The position numbers and the translations under genes are program-made. Of a stretch of DNA of 64,000 nucleotides, positions 45,195 through 57,078 are shown piece by piece. Every line of letters begins with the position of its first letter. Position 1 is the stretch's first letter. A model generated the notes under the pieces. That model made no database searches, was not told where the DNA came from, and saw only the letters and a program-made list of their open reading frames with translations. The DNA lies in contig JAIWNF010000035.1 of assembly GCA_025093555.1 (NCBI GenBank), forward strand, positions 434,001 to 498,000. The letters run 5' to 3'. The DNA is from Circinella umbellata. Taxonomy: Eukaryota; Mucoromycota; Mucoromycetes; Mucorales; Lichtheimiaceae.

Positions 45195-46919
45195 ATGTCC
45201 CAAGTAAAAGCTTCACCTACTGTTGCTCAGGCTCAGTTTGCTTTACAACAACAACAACTTGACCAAGAGCAATTCAGTAGTACAACCAGTGGTCCTGTTC
45301 ATCGCATAATGACTCGTCGTGCAAGTCGATCAGCACAATCTCATTCTACTATACCTATTATTGTCGAAACACCTGCTGAACCAGAAAATCATAGCAATCA
45401 TGCAAATGATAATGACGATACTACCAACAATAATAATAAAGATGATGATAATAACAATAGCATTAAAGAAGACGATAATGATGATGATATATCCATGGAT
45501 CCAACTACACCAATTCCAACTGATAATATAAATTCTCGTATGACAACACGGTCACGTTCTATTGACTTAAATCAATCAAATAATAATAATAATATAACCT
45601 ATGGAGCATCTTCTGCAGAAGAATCATCTAATACCAGTTCAACATCACAGATAACAAAGAAACGTCGTACAAAAACTATCAAAGGAAAAACAAAAACAAA
45701 AAGTCGTAAAAGAGGTATTAAAACATCTTCTTTATCACCACCTATAACAACACCAACAACAACAACAAAACGACGAAATGAAGAATCATTAAGAGGAAGT
45801 CGACGAAGAAATGCCAAAGATAATAATAATAATAATAATAATAATGGTGCTGAAACAACTCAGTTGGATGCAGTCAAACTTAAAAAGTAAGGATCTACTG
45901 ATTTTTTTTTTGGTTGTTGATTTTAGTTTTGTTATTCTGTTCTTTATTTTGTTTTTCCCTCTCAACCCCCTTTTTTCCTATTCAATACTACCAATCAAAC
46001 CCCCTTCTCTCCTTTATATATGTATACATGTCCTTGTTTCTCAAACATGGTTCTACTCTATTCAATTTTCATCAACTTTTTATAGACTTGCAGAATTGGA
46101 TGAGTTAGAAAAGACCATTTTGGATGGTACGCATGAAGAATATCGTGAAAGAATGGCACATGCTGAAACGAAACGATTAAATGAAATGAAGAATGCGAAA
46201 TTAAGGCGTGATTTAGAAGAAGATGATATTCGATTTACTTTTGAGGCTTTTAGAAAAGCCGCTTATGATCAATTTTATGTAAGAACCTGTTATATTTTTT
46301 TAAATCTTATCAAATAATTATATATATATATATATATATTATATGTCTTATTTATTTATATCAAAATAACAATAATAATATAGCAATGTAAAGCTGAATT
46401 ACGTAAACGAATGATTAATCAAATTCAAGCACAAATAAAACGATCAGAAGAAGAATGGCATACACTATCCCATGAGAACACTGGTATGACATCTTCTCTT
46501 TCTTTTTTTGGAATATCAAAAATTGTTTGTTTCCCCGTTTCACACATAATTTTCCCCCCTTTTTTTTTTATGGCACATGAATCATTATAATCTGGGGATT
46601 TTTTTTTTTTTTTTGCTCTAATTATATAACAATTGTTCCTCCCCCCCCTTTTTTTTATTCCACCTTATCTTTAGGTTGCTCTGATGACGATCAAGAACTT
46701 TATGACTGGTTGCCACATCGACATACTTCAATCTATATCCTTTTTTTAAAAAAAATTATATTTTTAGTGCAACCATGGTTTCTAATACAAAATTATTATT
46801 CAATCCTTAACCAAAAATATTATTATTTACATTTCGAACCTTTAGGTTTAAAACAAGAAGAAATTTTGGATGATATTACAGCAGCTCGTTCAAAAATTTA
46901 TATTACAGAAAACAAATAA
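45195..46919 (+). CDS. Sds3-like subunit of the SIN3/HDAC complex
   Basis: Nuclear SIN3-complex subunit of the Sds3/BRMS1/SUDS3 family. Exons 45195-45886, 46086-46278, 46384-46483 and 46675-46919; about 409 aa. The family coiled-coil core is encoded by exons 2-3: LAELDELEKTILDGTHEEYR, ETKRLNEMKNAKLRRDLEED, then FTFEAFRKAAYDQFYQCKAE and LRKRMINQIQAQIKRSEEEW. The 230-residue N-terminus is low-complexity: Asn/Asp-rich, then basic (TKKRRTKTIKGKTKTKSRKR), probably a nuclear signal. The last exon ends HFEPLGLKQEEILDDI, which looks conserved, but its middle (about 46735-46845) is AT-rich and hydrophobic. It may be an unrecognised intron although the frame stays open. It converges on the ZCCHC10-like gene. 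Confidence 0.82.
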
Positions 46920-47167
46920 TTGACATTGTTATACTTACACAATAGTCAGAACAACAAATTATCTCTCACACACAGATACATTATACATCCCAACCTATGC
47001 TCATTCATTTTTCTTTTAAAAAAAATCATGTACAGATAATAATATAATAATATATATTATTTTTTTTTTATTTTTTTATTTCTCCCTAACAACTCTCTAC
47101 CATCCTATTTTCTGTTTTTTTGTTGTTGTTGTTGAATAATAGTATATATATATATATATATATATAT

Positions 47168-48293
47168 TTAACCTTGAAGTTGACGACGTCTTGAATATGG
47201 AGATAATGATGGTGATTTAGATACAGATCGTCTTCTTTTTCTTCTTTTAATACTTGTACTTCTGTTTCGATTTCTCGATACTGGGGAAGTTGAACGAGAC
47301 CGTGAATAACTAGGTGAACGATTATTACGATGGCGGCGATTGTGAGGTATGGGTGATATAGAAGGAGATCGACTTCTACTGTTGCTACTATTACTAGCAC
47401 TCCTGCTACTGCTACTATGACGACGACGATGTCGATTTCTTCGTGGTGGACTCACACTACGACTATAGGCTGTTGAATAGGATGAATTGGATGATGTTGA
47501 ACTAGAGTCTGAATCTGATCCACTATCACTATCGCTATCACTATCACTGCCACTGCCACTGCCACTACTACTGCTACTACTACTACTGCCACTACTGCTA
47601 TTGCTGTCACTATCACTACTACTACTGCTACTACTACTTGAAGAATATCTATAAACATTATATACATCAATTGAAATGTTATTCACTCGTTCTACCCCTA
47701 TCACCACTACATACCCACTAATTATATAAAAATTTACCTTCGTTTCTTTTTATTCTTGCTTTTGTTTTTTTTTTCAAGAATCTTATCTGCCAAACCACGT
47801 CTATATAATAATCTCAAATTAGGATAACTATTTGGTATATATATAAATCTTAAAATAAAAAGAACAGAATATATATTTATTTACCGATCTTGTAATTCTT
47901 CAGGAAGATCAGGTTCACGTAGTTTTAATGGTTTACTTAATTGTTGTGTACGTGTAGGTCTACTTTTATAAGGTCGACTGTTTTTACATTCATACGTCTA
48001 TTTTAATTTATTTATAAATTAGTTTTTATTTTTTTTTAATTTACTCTATTTCAATAGTTGTGTGTGTGTGTGTGTGTGTTTTTTTTTCTTTACCCAATGA
48101 CCATGTTCCAAACAACGCTGACAACGCGTAGATGCAGATGCTTTTTGTGCCGAATTTGAAAAACTATTTTTTTTAACATTTAAAATGAGTTTTTTTTTTT
48201 TCTTTTTTTTGGTAATAAAATGTAATGTTTAAACGATTATCTTCTAAAGAGTAAATAAACGAGCCCACTTTACCGTGCACCAGTTCTGTACAT
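47168..48293 (-). CDS. ZCCHC10-like zinc-knuckle protein with SR-rich tail
   Basis: Five exons on the minus strand: 48274-48293, 48094-48163, 47885-47997, 47738-47800 and 47168-47648; 248 aa. It begins MYRTGARFSNSAQKAS, followed by the zinc knuckle CQRCLEHGHWTYEC (C-x2-C-x4-H-x4-C), which is split by an intron right after HW. KNSRPYKSRPTRTQQLSKPL follows, as in ZCCHC10. The last 160 residues are Ser runs with Asp and Gly, then Arg-Ser dipeptides (YSRSRSTSPV, NRSTSIKRRKRRRSVS). This suggests a nuclear, phosphorylated, splicing-associated protein; human ZCCHC10 likewise has a Ser/Asp-rich tail. The exact function is unknown. One intron contains a long CA repeat on the coding strand. Confidence 0.78.
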
Positions 48294-50130
48294 GATTTCT
48301 GGTTATTATTATTATTTCTTTTTATATAGAAATATATGAGGACTAGAAATATATAGAAAGTTTTAAGAAGATTTTAAGTCTGGGAGTTATGAAAGTTTGG
48401 CGAATCAAAAACAGCTTAAAAACTCCCTTTACTGACTATATATTCTTTTGAGGGGTTTTTTTTAATATGATTATATTGACATTGTAACCATAGCAACTAC
48501 CAATACTACTTATTATCCTTTCACTGTACTTACTGCTGTTTTTTCTTTTTAGCTTGAAACTAAATTGTATTATACAAATCATTCATTTATCCTTTGTTTC
48601 AGCTACTCTTATAAGTTATAACCCCACCCACTCCATATTATAATTTATATGTCTTTTCCTTGTACTTTCTTTTATTTGTGGCACAAACATAAGATATTAT
48701 TATTGATATATGCCCACATTTAGTACTACTTTTTTTTTTATCTGCGTATACCATACTGCTTCACTCCTTTGTTATTGGCTCCTTTGTATAATTACAATAT
48801 TTTTTTTTTGTTCCAACAATTTTTTAGTATATTTTATGGGTAAAAATAGAGAGAAGAAATTATATGTTCAATTGGCACAATACGTTAAAATATATTGTTA
48901 ATAATCATTAATGAAATTGTGAATATCTTGAATGAGAAAAGAAGAAAGGTACACCATGTTACTAGGATGCCAGTTCAAAATTGGCGCGCCTGAAGTGTAA
49001 TAGAATGGAATTTATATAGCAATAAGCTGTCACACTGGATAATTACATCTCTATATATTAGTAGCTTAGATATAAATTTGTCATATTCTTCACCCTTTTC
49101 TTTTTTTAATATTTTCAATTAATATTATAGGTTTGACCAGTTAGTGATACTGGTGAGTATTTGTATTATTATTAACCCTATCAATTATTTCTCTAACATA
49201 TCAAATAAAGGTCTTTTAAGTGGATTTATATTTATTACGGGTCACGCCCCTGGTCTGACTATGATTTTGTGGCGTGCTCATAGTCATTCTCTTAAAATCA
49301 GACTTCTCTTAAATGATCTACATAAAAATAGCTTAGTACTAGATTATTACCAGTAGCTGTCATAACGTTGATATAATTGTTACTTTGGTAAATTTGTCAG
49401 ACTTTTGATGATATTGTGGCATATATATTGTCATGGTAATAATAAAGGTTACTACTTGCCGTTACTGTAGCTTGTTGTGTCTATCATAATTTCAATTGCC
49501 TGATGAAGGTAATAAAAAATAAATAATGCCTTGTTCAGAACAATAAAAGCTCTTCATTAAAGAACATGATGTGGTGCTGAACATGATGAAATATACCAAT
49601 GATTTTACTTCACACTCGCAAATTTCACAAAAGAAAACAAAAAAAAAAGTTCAAACCTTTATTTATTTTATCTGTGTTGGCTTCCACGCATCAAATTTGC
49701 GATGCTACCCGTGCCTGATTCTGAGCAACACTGATGATCATCCATCCCAAACTGCGACGAATCAAGGTGATCAGGAGGTATTTTTTTATGGTTCTTGTAA
49801 AGCTTGATCTTAAACAGCAGCCTTGGAAGAAGGAAGTGGTAGATGCAGAATTATTGTTGATAGTGTTACGTAATTATATAAACTGTTTTATCTTTATTAT
49901 TGAATAGCATTGATTGTATTATATGTGCTAACAGAAAATATAAAGAGTGTATTAAAGAATAAGAAAAAAAAAGAGTAAAATTTGGAGTAATCGTAATACT
50001 TATCATGTACTTTAATATTCTCATATATGTTTATTTTGCTTGACTATAACATAACAGTAGTGAGTTAAAATACTTTTTTCTTTCAAGAAAGAAATAAATT
50101 CTAGACATATCATATATATACAGTTATACA
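48294..50130. other. Gene-free region
   Basis: About 1.8 kb of AT-rich DNA. A plus-strand ORF at 49571-49807 is mildly protein-like (GFHASNLRCYPCLILSNT) but has no support from splice context or family. Nothing else can be recognised. Confidence 0.45.
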
Positions 50131-50540
50131 CAGTGTTCTCGTTCCGTTGGGGGTGCACTAAATTTTTGGGTAGTAAACCTTCCTTATTTCGATTTCTGGG
50201 TACTTCACCATTAAACGAGTCCAGAAGTACCCAAAACTATCCAAAAGTGCCTGAAGAAAGGTACCTCTTTTTTTCTTTCTAGATTTTTGTTCATTTTTCG
50301 GTACTACGATACACTTCATTTAGCTTAATAATACCCCATACTCTAGTCAATATTATCAGTTATGAATTTTTATTTGATATTGAAATTTAAGAAAAAAAAA
50401 CAATAGCAAAAAATAAGAGTAAAGCTATAAGGCCCAAAGGACTCTCTCCATTTTACTTGCACTAGAAAAATTGACTGTTTTGCTTTTATTACCAAAAATA
50501 GAAGTACTCAAAAATTATGGCACCCATGCTAAGAATACTA
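50131..50540. mobile_element. Possible MITE with imperfect inverted ends
   Basis: The left end cagtgttctcgttccg, continuing ttgggggtgcac...taaatttttgggta, pairs imperfectly with the reverse complement of the right end (tagtattcttagcatg...ggtgcc...taatttttgagta). That is roughly 35-40 bp with shared blocks AGT.TTCT, GGGTGC, TAA.TTTTTG.GTA. Inside lies a perfect 10-bp stem (TGGGTACTTC ... GAAGTACCCA). CAGTG-like ends recall hAT elements, but no 8-bp target duplication is visible (gttataca versus cgaattgt). Old and diverged if real. Confidence 0.4.
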
Positions 50541-50796
50541 CGAATTGTAGGATTGAATCTATGGCTTTAACATGATGGTTATCGGTTCAGCGCTTCAAAC
50601 GCGCAGTGAGGAATTTTTAACAGATTCCATGGATTTCAAAAAGGATAAACTGTGTCTTAAGAGACGCAGTTTTCAATTTCGCAGATTTTATGAAACCCGC
50701 TATTGATGGCAATTTTCCAGTTTGGAGCAAAACTAATAAACATATCGACATGACAAGAAAATTCTCGACCAGACTGGTCGCTCTTAGACATCCTGT

Positions 50797-52149
50797 ATGG
50801 AAAAACTAGTACAAAATGAAGAATACACCAGTAAAAATAACTCGCCGTCAAGATTACAAGCAACTTCTTTTTCAGATACCGAGAGTAGTAATAGCAACAT
50901 CAACATGCTTCCAAAACAAGACATTGAAAACTTCGAAAACATTTTCAAATCTTTGAATCCTCAAAAATTCTGAAAATTATCTAATGGCACCGTTGCTGAA
51001 GAACAGATGAGAAAGTTTGCCTTGACTTGTAGTCACGAACAGTAAGTCTTATATTATTAGTAGTAGTATTATCCTTCTTTTACACACTTCTCGTGCTTCG
51101 CATTCAAAATGTTTTTTTGATGATTAGCTTCTATCTCTCTACTAATAGCACAACTAACTATATAATAGCCCTTTCCATTCAATGATAATGGATCCTCAGA
51201 ATACTGGAAGAGTAATTCCACTGATGAAGAGTCAATTGGGATCAAACGAGAAGGAGAACCGAAGTTGTGTGAACTTCCAGGAAAAAATGAATAACTATTT
51301 GGAAAATTACAAAAAATTTGGTAGTAACAACCTGTATCCATCTAACAAATTCTCGCATTTATTTCTTTTTCCTTACTTAATAATAAAAGGTTGCTAAATA
51401 TACTCGTGTTTACACAAAAGGAATATTTAATTAACCGGAAGTGATAATATAGAGAAGTCTTGACGACATATGGGCTGAAAACACCGAGCATTAGCTTTCA
51501 TCCCATTAAACAAGTGGATATGAACAGGCTTGATTCGTCCGTTGCTCGGGCCGTTGACATTATTTTGAAAAACATCCATCAAAATCATTAAATCGAAGCT
51601 GGCTTAATAAAGCGTATTTGGGCTTTTCATTGATTGCTGTTTTGATGATGGAGGCGTAGATGTTATTTCGTAAGTTTTTGCTTTAAACATAATCTCTTTA
51701 AAAGCTGATAAATTGACTGGATGTGGTTAATTCACCCATCAATGTTTATTTTAGCGAGAATGTGTATCGAAGACAACAACAGCAAGGGTTAACACAGATC
51801 GATCCATTGCAGCAGTCAAAGCCATATCATGACAAAAAATTGGACATATTGTTCACCACAGAAGTTCTTGAGCTGGGTATCTGCGATGTGGAAAAGTTAC
51901 TGACATTAGTAACACAAAAACAATCTACGAAGCAGGTATGAAATTACCAAAAACCTTGAAAGATATGATGTATCTTCATGTAAATGAGTGACCTTCTCGA
52001 TTACATCAGCTAAAGACTTGTGTTTTGTTATTAGCGGTAGGCTTATTGTTTGGTGACTACGAATTAATTAATATAATCAAGGTCTTAGTACTGACTTGGA
52101 AGACCACTTGCTTTGATGCTTTATTAGGACTTAATATTTTACCATTATA
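50797..52149 (+). pseudogene. Multicopy PD-(D/E)XK-like family, copy 3, decayed
   Basis: Starts ATGGAAAAACTAG and reads to SLNPQKF, then TGA at 50971-50973, then KLSNGTVAEEQMRKFALTCS. The aligned stretch of copy 1 is KKWCLDDGTRVEDVI, so the TGA replaces Trp. After an intron-like gap come HSMIMDPQNT and, in a shifted frame, WKSNSTDEESIGIKREGEPK. That Trp aligns with the TGA of copy 1. Later parts: EAGLIKRIWAF, IDCCFDDGGVDVIS, YHDKKLDILFTTEVLELGIC, and across an intron GMKLPKTLKDMMYLHVNE, then TGA, then RLHQLKTCVLLLAVGLLF, ending in TAA at 52147-52149. At least five stops or frame changes are present. It keeps the gene order of the family. Confidence 0.6.
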
Positions 52150-52945
52150 AATAATGGATTCTCCTGAGAGTTGATATATATGTTGTATCAATCGATCGTC
52201 TCTCTTTTTCCATCATCCAACAGATCAATTTGACTTTTTCTTCAAAAAAAACATATTCAAATGTGCAAAAAAACATTAGAAAATAAAATAAGAGTTACAA
52301 CCTTTTCTCTACATTGATACAGCGAGGGACAAAAGAAAGAGAGTGTCTGATCCAATCCTGCCAATTCTGAGCAGCGATTTGGTTAGTAGAAAAATCAATG
52401 ATTCTTGGAAATGAAGTATCGTCCGTAGTATTTCAGATTTTTGTTTTTTTACTGCCTTTCTCACTTCAGGTGTCTTGTGAATGGCTGCCACGGAAGCAGA
52501 AAAGTAAGACTTTTACTTATATGCATATATAGATTAATTCGATATAAGAAAGCCAAAGCAAATTCCTGCTTGAAATATTAATTTACAATAGTGCATAAAT
52601 CAACAAGTTTTTTATAGGTAAACTGTAGAAAATAAAGAATACGTCTATCACAAGTTTTGATTGCAATATGTAAAATAATATAAAACAATTATAATAACAA
52701 AAGCTTCTATAACCATTATCATTTTCTGAGTAAATCCTGCAAAATATCTGGTTTCAAAAATAAATATTATTTGTAAAGTTACACAAACTCTCACAATAAG
52801 TTTTTGTTCCTCAATGAAATAAAAATCTCCGCCCGCTAAACCCACACAACACAATTTACTTGGCAAAAAAACTACAGCCTAAATTCTTCTTTTTCCATTT
52901 CCTAGTTCTTTTTAACCTATATATTATTATTAGTATTATTTAACC
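52150..52945. other. Intergenic region
   Basis: Between the decayed family copy and the ChAPs gene. Short ORFs only. The last 60 bases are pyrimidine-rich, probably leader sequence. Confidence 0.45.
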
Positions 52946-55900
52946 ATGGGTGAAATGCTCAGAGATATTCCCGAGTTCTTTGAAACAGAACTTGGTGAGA
53001 GTATTATTGCCAGAACAGATGCTTTAGGTAAAAAAGAATAATAGTAAAATAAAGAACGCGTCTTTTAAGGGACAAAAAAAAAACCCTTGAAACAAACATA
53101 TACATATGAACGTGTCTTTTGAAATCACGCGTATTGTACCTGAAACTTTTTTTTAACATCATCTCGTTTATTTACCATGTTATTCATTAGGTACATTTCG
53201 TGAACTAGGTCCTCCTGACCTTTGTCATATCATCAAGACAAACGCAAAGCCTGGTGTACGAGAGGTATATAACAATTCAATCTTTTTTTTTTCTCCTGCT
53301 TCCCCCAATTATTAAACAAACACCAGCCTGCATTCTACTAACTTTATATTCTTATTTATAAAAAAAAAATTAATAGTTGGGAAGTTATCATTATGTTTCT
53401 GGTGTCGACGCTTCGTCATCAGCTACTCTTGCAGCTTATTTGAACTCTTTAACATATTCTATGGTATTATAAATAATATAGAATAAACCCCGTGAAACAT
53501 ATATCTACATACATATATAAATATATAATATTGACAACAATAACAATAACGTATAAATATAGGATGATACACAGTCATGGTTTTCGAAATCAAATGCATG
53601 GAGAATTCGTTCTGGAATTTATTGGTATGATTAAATTGATTATTATTATGACTATTGTCGTTATTTCGATATGAAGAAGATGGAGGCAGAGATAAACTAA
53701 CGATAATAAAATCAAATAGTTGCTTTAATGCCTTCTCTCGTGTGGATGTTCGTGTCGAAGTTAAGATTCCAGGTGGTGTCGAATATTATTTTGTAGATGT
53801 GCGTGGTGAAAGGTGATTATTATATTTTTCATAGTGTAATATTGTATACTTAATCGAATTATTATTAATTTATAAATAAATCATAGACATGAAGTAACAC
53901 AAGCTATTTGGCAAGAAACCTATTTATCTGCAGTTCTTCGTGCGATTCTCTATTCAGATGATAGTTATTATCGATTAGCCGGCTATCGTAAAATCGATCC
54001 AATCACTAGTTTACATGCTGAAGCTAAATTCCTTGAAGCTGTTGAAGCATTGTATTGGAAAGGTACGTACAAAGAAAATAGAATTTGGAATGGGAACCAA
54101 TGGGGTTGGATTATTAGTACTATTATTATATATAAATATAAAAAAAAATATATACTAAAATATTATGTGGGATGGGATCGGTGAATATACACTTTTTTTT
54201 CTTAATAGGTTGGCAACTTGGTAGTAAACCTGAAATTCAAGTAGCAACTTCAGTTCATAATCATTTAACAGCTGGTGTTATGAAATATTTTGGTGATAGT
54301 TTTCGTTATGGGCCTGCAATTGAATTATTTCAAAAACTTCAAAAGAAAGATCCAGAAGTAGGTGCTTTACTTGCTGAATCTTATATTGGTGCTAATGAAG
54401 AAACCAAAGCAGTTAAAGTTTTATATGAAGATCTTAAATTAGCTTCTTTAAGTTATCCACTTCTTCATGTTCAAGTTGATTTCTTACGTAGTAAGGTAAT
54501 TTAACATAACTATTTTATTATTATTACAAATGTGAAAATAAGAATAATTTACATATCTTTTTGTTTGTTAGGGTGAATATGATATGGCTTTACAATTAGC
54601 AAAATATGCAGTAAATACTACTCCTTCTGAATTCCTTACATGGGCCAAGTTAACTGATGGTTTGTAATCTCTTTTTACTTTTGAATAATTTCATCTTTAG
54701 TTTATATATTCTAAGCATGTTTATTATTGTTATTAATTATAAAAAACAAAAACATTTAGTGTATATTGACATTGGTGACTATAAAAATGTAATGTATCTT
54801 TTTTGTCAAAATAGTTATTCATATATGTAGATTTATTATCTAACTTTGAGGGGTGTTTATAGGCTCTTTTGACATTGAATTCATGCCCCATGTTTACATA
54901 CAGTGAACGTGATATGCATAGAATGCCTGCACCACAAAAAACTCATTTACCTATTAAACAAGATATTGTAAAGTCGGGAATTATGGAAGATGATGCTGTT
55001 GGTAGAGAAGGCGAGGTAACCATTCTTAATTTTCTCAGTAGAAGGGCAATAGGGAATTTCATTTTGACTTGAATTCTGTTTCTACTTATTTATTTAGCCT
55101 GATCCCAACTTGTTACGTTTACCAGCACCTGCATTACATGGTACTTTTGCAAAGGCATATTCATTACTTACTCGATTAGCTGCCAGAATTGGTTGGGATG
55201 ACTTGTTGAAATGTAGATCAGGTGTATTTGTTATGGAAGAAGAATATCGTATTTTAAAAGCCAAAGAAGAAGAACGTAAAACAAGTTTCTCACATCAAAG
55301 TTTAAAGACACCAAAAGATTCATCTACACCTTCTGTACAAACAACAACAGAAGAAAGTACTGGTGATCAGACAGAAAAAGAAGAAGTTGCAGAAGAAGAA
55401 AAACAACAGGACACTAAAGAAGAAACATCTGAAGAAACATCTGAAAAGAAGGAAGAAGATAAAAAAGAGGATGAAGAAGCCGAAGTATCTGAAAAGATGG
55501 AGAATGTGGATTTGAATGATGAATCAAAGTCAACAACAGATATACCAAAAATGGATGAACCTTCTTTGGAACGTCCACAACAAGCTGCTGAAGAATCAAA
55601 GGTATATAATAATTCGAATAAACGAGAGAGTCTTATTACTGAGAAGGAAATAACTAAAATAAAGTAAAAACTAGGATGGAAAAGAACCTGCAACTACTGA
55701 TAAAGATGCAAGCTTTTCATTTGGTAACAAACGTCTTTGTGAAAGATGGTTGGATAATCTTTTTATGGTTTTGTATGAAGATTTAAGAGTATATACTTTT
55801 TGGAGAACTGAAGCAGCACATTATCGTTCACAACAAATGCCTTATCGAAAGACAGGTACCGAATGGGAACTTTTAGGTGATCTTGCATTGAGACTTTGGC

Positions 55901-56424
55901 ATGAGGTAAAATAATATAAAGACAATTAATAAACCTGGATAAAGAAAACGAAAAAAAAGTAACGATATTAATAATTATTTAATTAGAATGAAGCAAGAGA
56001 ATCTTATGAATTATGTTTAGATCATAAATTTTCTGCAAAGGCATGGATGAAATTATTGGAAATCTATGCTAAAGAAGGTAATGTTCAAAAAGCATTACTT
56101 GCTGCTGTTAAATTGACAGTATATCATGAACGCTGGTATCATGAAATTGTGGTAAGTTATATATACAATTTTAAATTATTTGAGATGCTAGTTCTTTTAT
56201 CTATTTTTGTTTATAATTAAACTATTATTATTGTTATTATTATTATTATTCTTTAGTATCCTACGGAAATCGCTTGTAATTTGAATAAATTAATTCGTAA
56301 AGAAGGTCTTTCCAAGATGCAAAATATTTTAACATCCATGAATCTTCCAAGACCTGTACAATCACTTATAACTCGATACTTTGATTATGGTGAATTATTT
56401 AAGGTTGAAGGCTATGAATTTTAA
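52946..56424 (+). CDS. ChAPs-family protein (Chs5-Arf1-binding, BCH1/BUD7-like), exomer cargo adaptor
   Basis: TPR-containing subunit of exomer, which carries chitin synthase and other cargo from the trans-Golgi to the plasma membrane. Fourteen exons: 52946-53027, 53191-53264, 53377-53463, 53563-53624, 53720-53812, 53887-54062, 54209-54495, 54572-54659, 54760-54788, 54863-55015, 55098-55601, 55675-55905, 55987-56151 and 56257-56424; 732 aa. Conserved blocks: LGPPDLCHIIKTNAKPGVRE, LGSYHYVSGVDASSSATLAA, AFSRVDVRVEVKIPGGVEYY, EALYWKGWQLGSKPEIQVAT, PAIELFQKLQKKDPEVGALL, then TPSEFLTWAKLTDVYIDIGD and LPAPALHGTFAKAYSLLTRL. The end FDYGELFKVEGYEF is typical. A Glu/Lys-rich insert of about 130 residues, encoded mostly in exon 11, is unusual. 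It may act with Chs5 (not in this window). Confidence 0.9.
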
Positions 56425-57078
56425 TTCTTTGAAATAAAGATGGAGGGCTAAATACATACACATAGTACATTCTCTTCTTTTAATTACTCTCCACCCCCTT
56501 TTATCTTTTGATTATTCACTCTTTTTTTTTATATATATATAATTGTCTACAAAATACTTTGTCATATTAATTTTCTTTTCTTATAAATATATATTATTAT
56601 ATGAAATTTTTTTTTACAACAGTTATATATTTTTTATTGTTAAATATGACTGACAAAATGAAATAAAGCTAGATACTTGATATTTATACGTAGTTATGTC
56701 GAGAATAATATTTAGTTACTGCTAATTATTACAGTATTCGAGTGATTTAATTAACTGAATCACGTAAAAAGAATAAGGTTATAAGGTAAATTGCGTAGTC
56801 AAATAAGAGCGGCAAAACATCCACAAACAATGGCCCTCCTATTTATACACAAAACAAATAAACATGGTTGTTACACAACTATTATGCACCACATTTTTTA
56901 TTTACTATTGATATTTTATCATTTCATTTCATCTGTAACAGTCATTTTTCAGTCACAAAATACATGTTAACTATGACATATAGATATAATGTATTCTTTT
57001 TTTATCATTCTTTCGTCTTTCTTTTTTATTACGTACGCATTACTGTATTAATTATTATCGACAAACATATTAAGAAGA
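56425..57078. other. Intergenic region
   Basis: AT-rich spacer with TA runs near 56532. It holds the 3' end of the ChAPs gene and the promoter of the helicase gene. No gene is recognised. Confidence 0.5.

Noticed and set aside
47452..47670. Val/Ala-rich hydrophobic minus-strand ORF
   Set aside because: It is the shifted frame of the serine-repeat exon of the ZCCHC10-like gene.
49571..49807. 78-codon plus-strand ORF as a real gene
   Set aside because: No family resemblance, no splice-linked neighbours, and a poly-A-derived lysine run in the middle.
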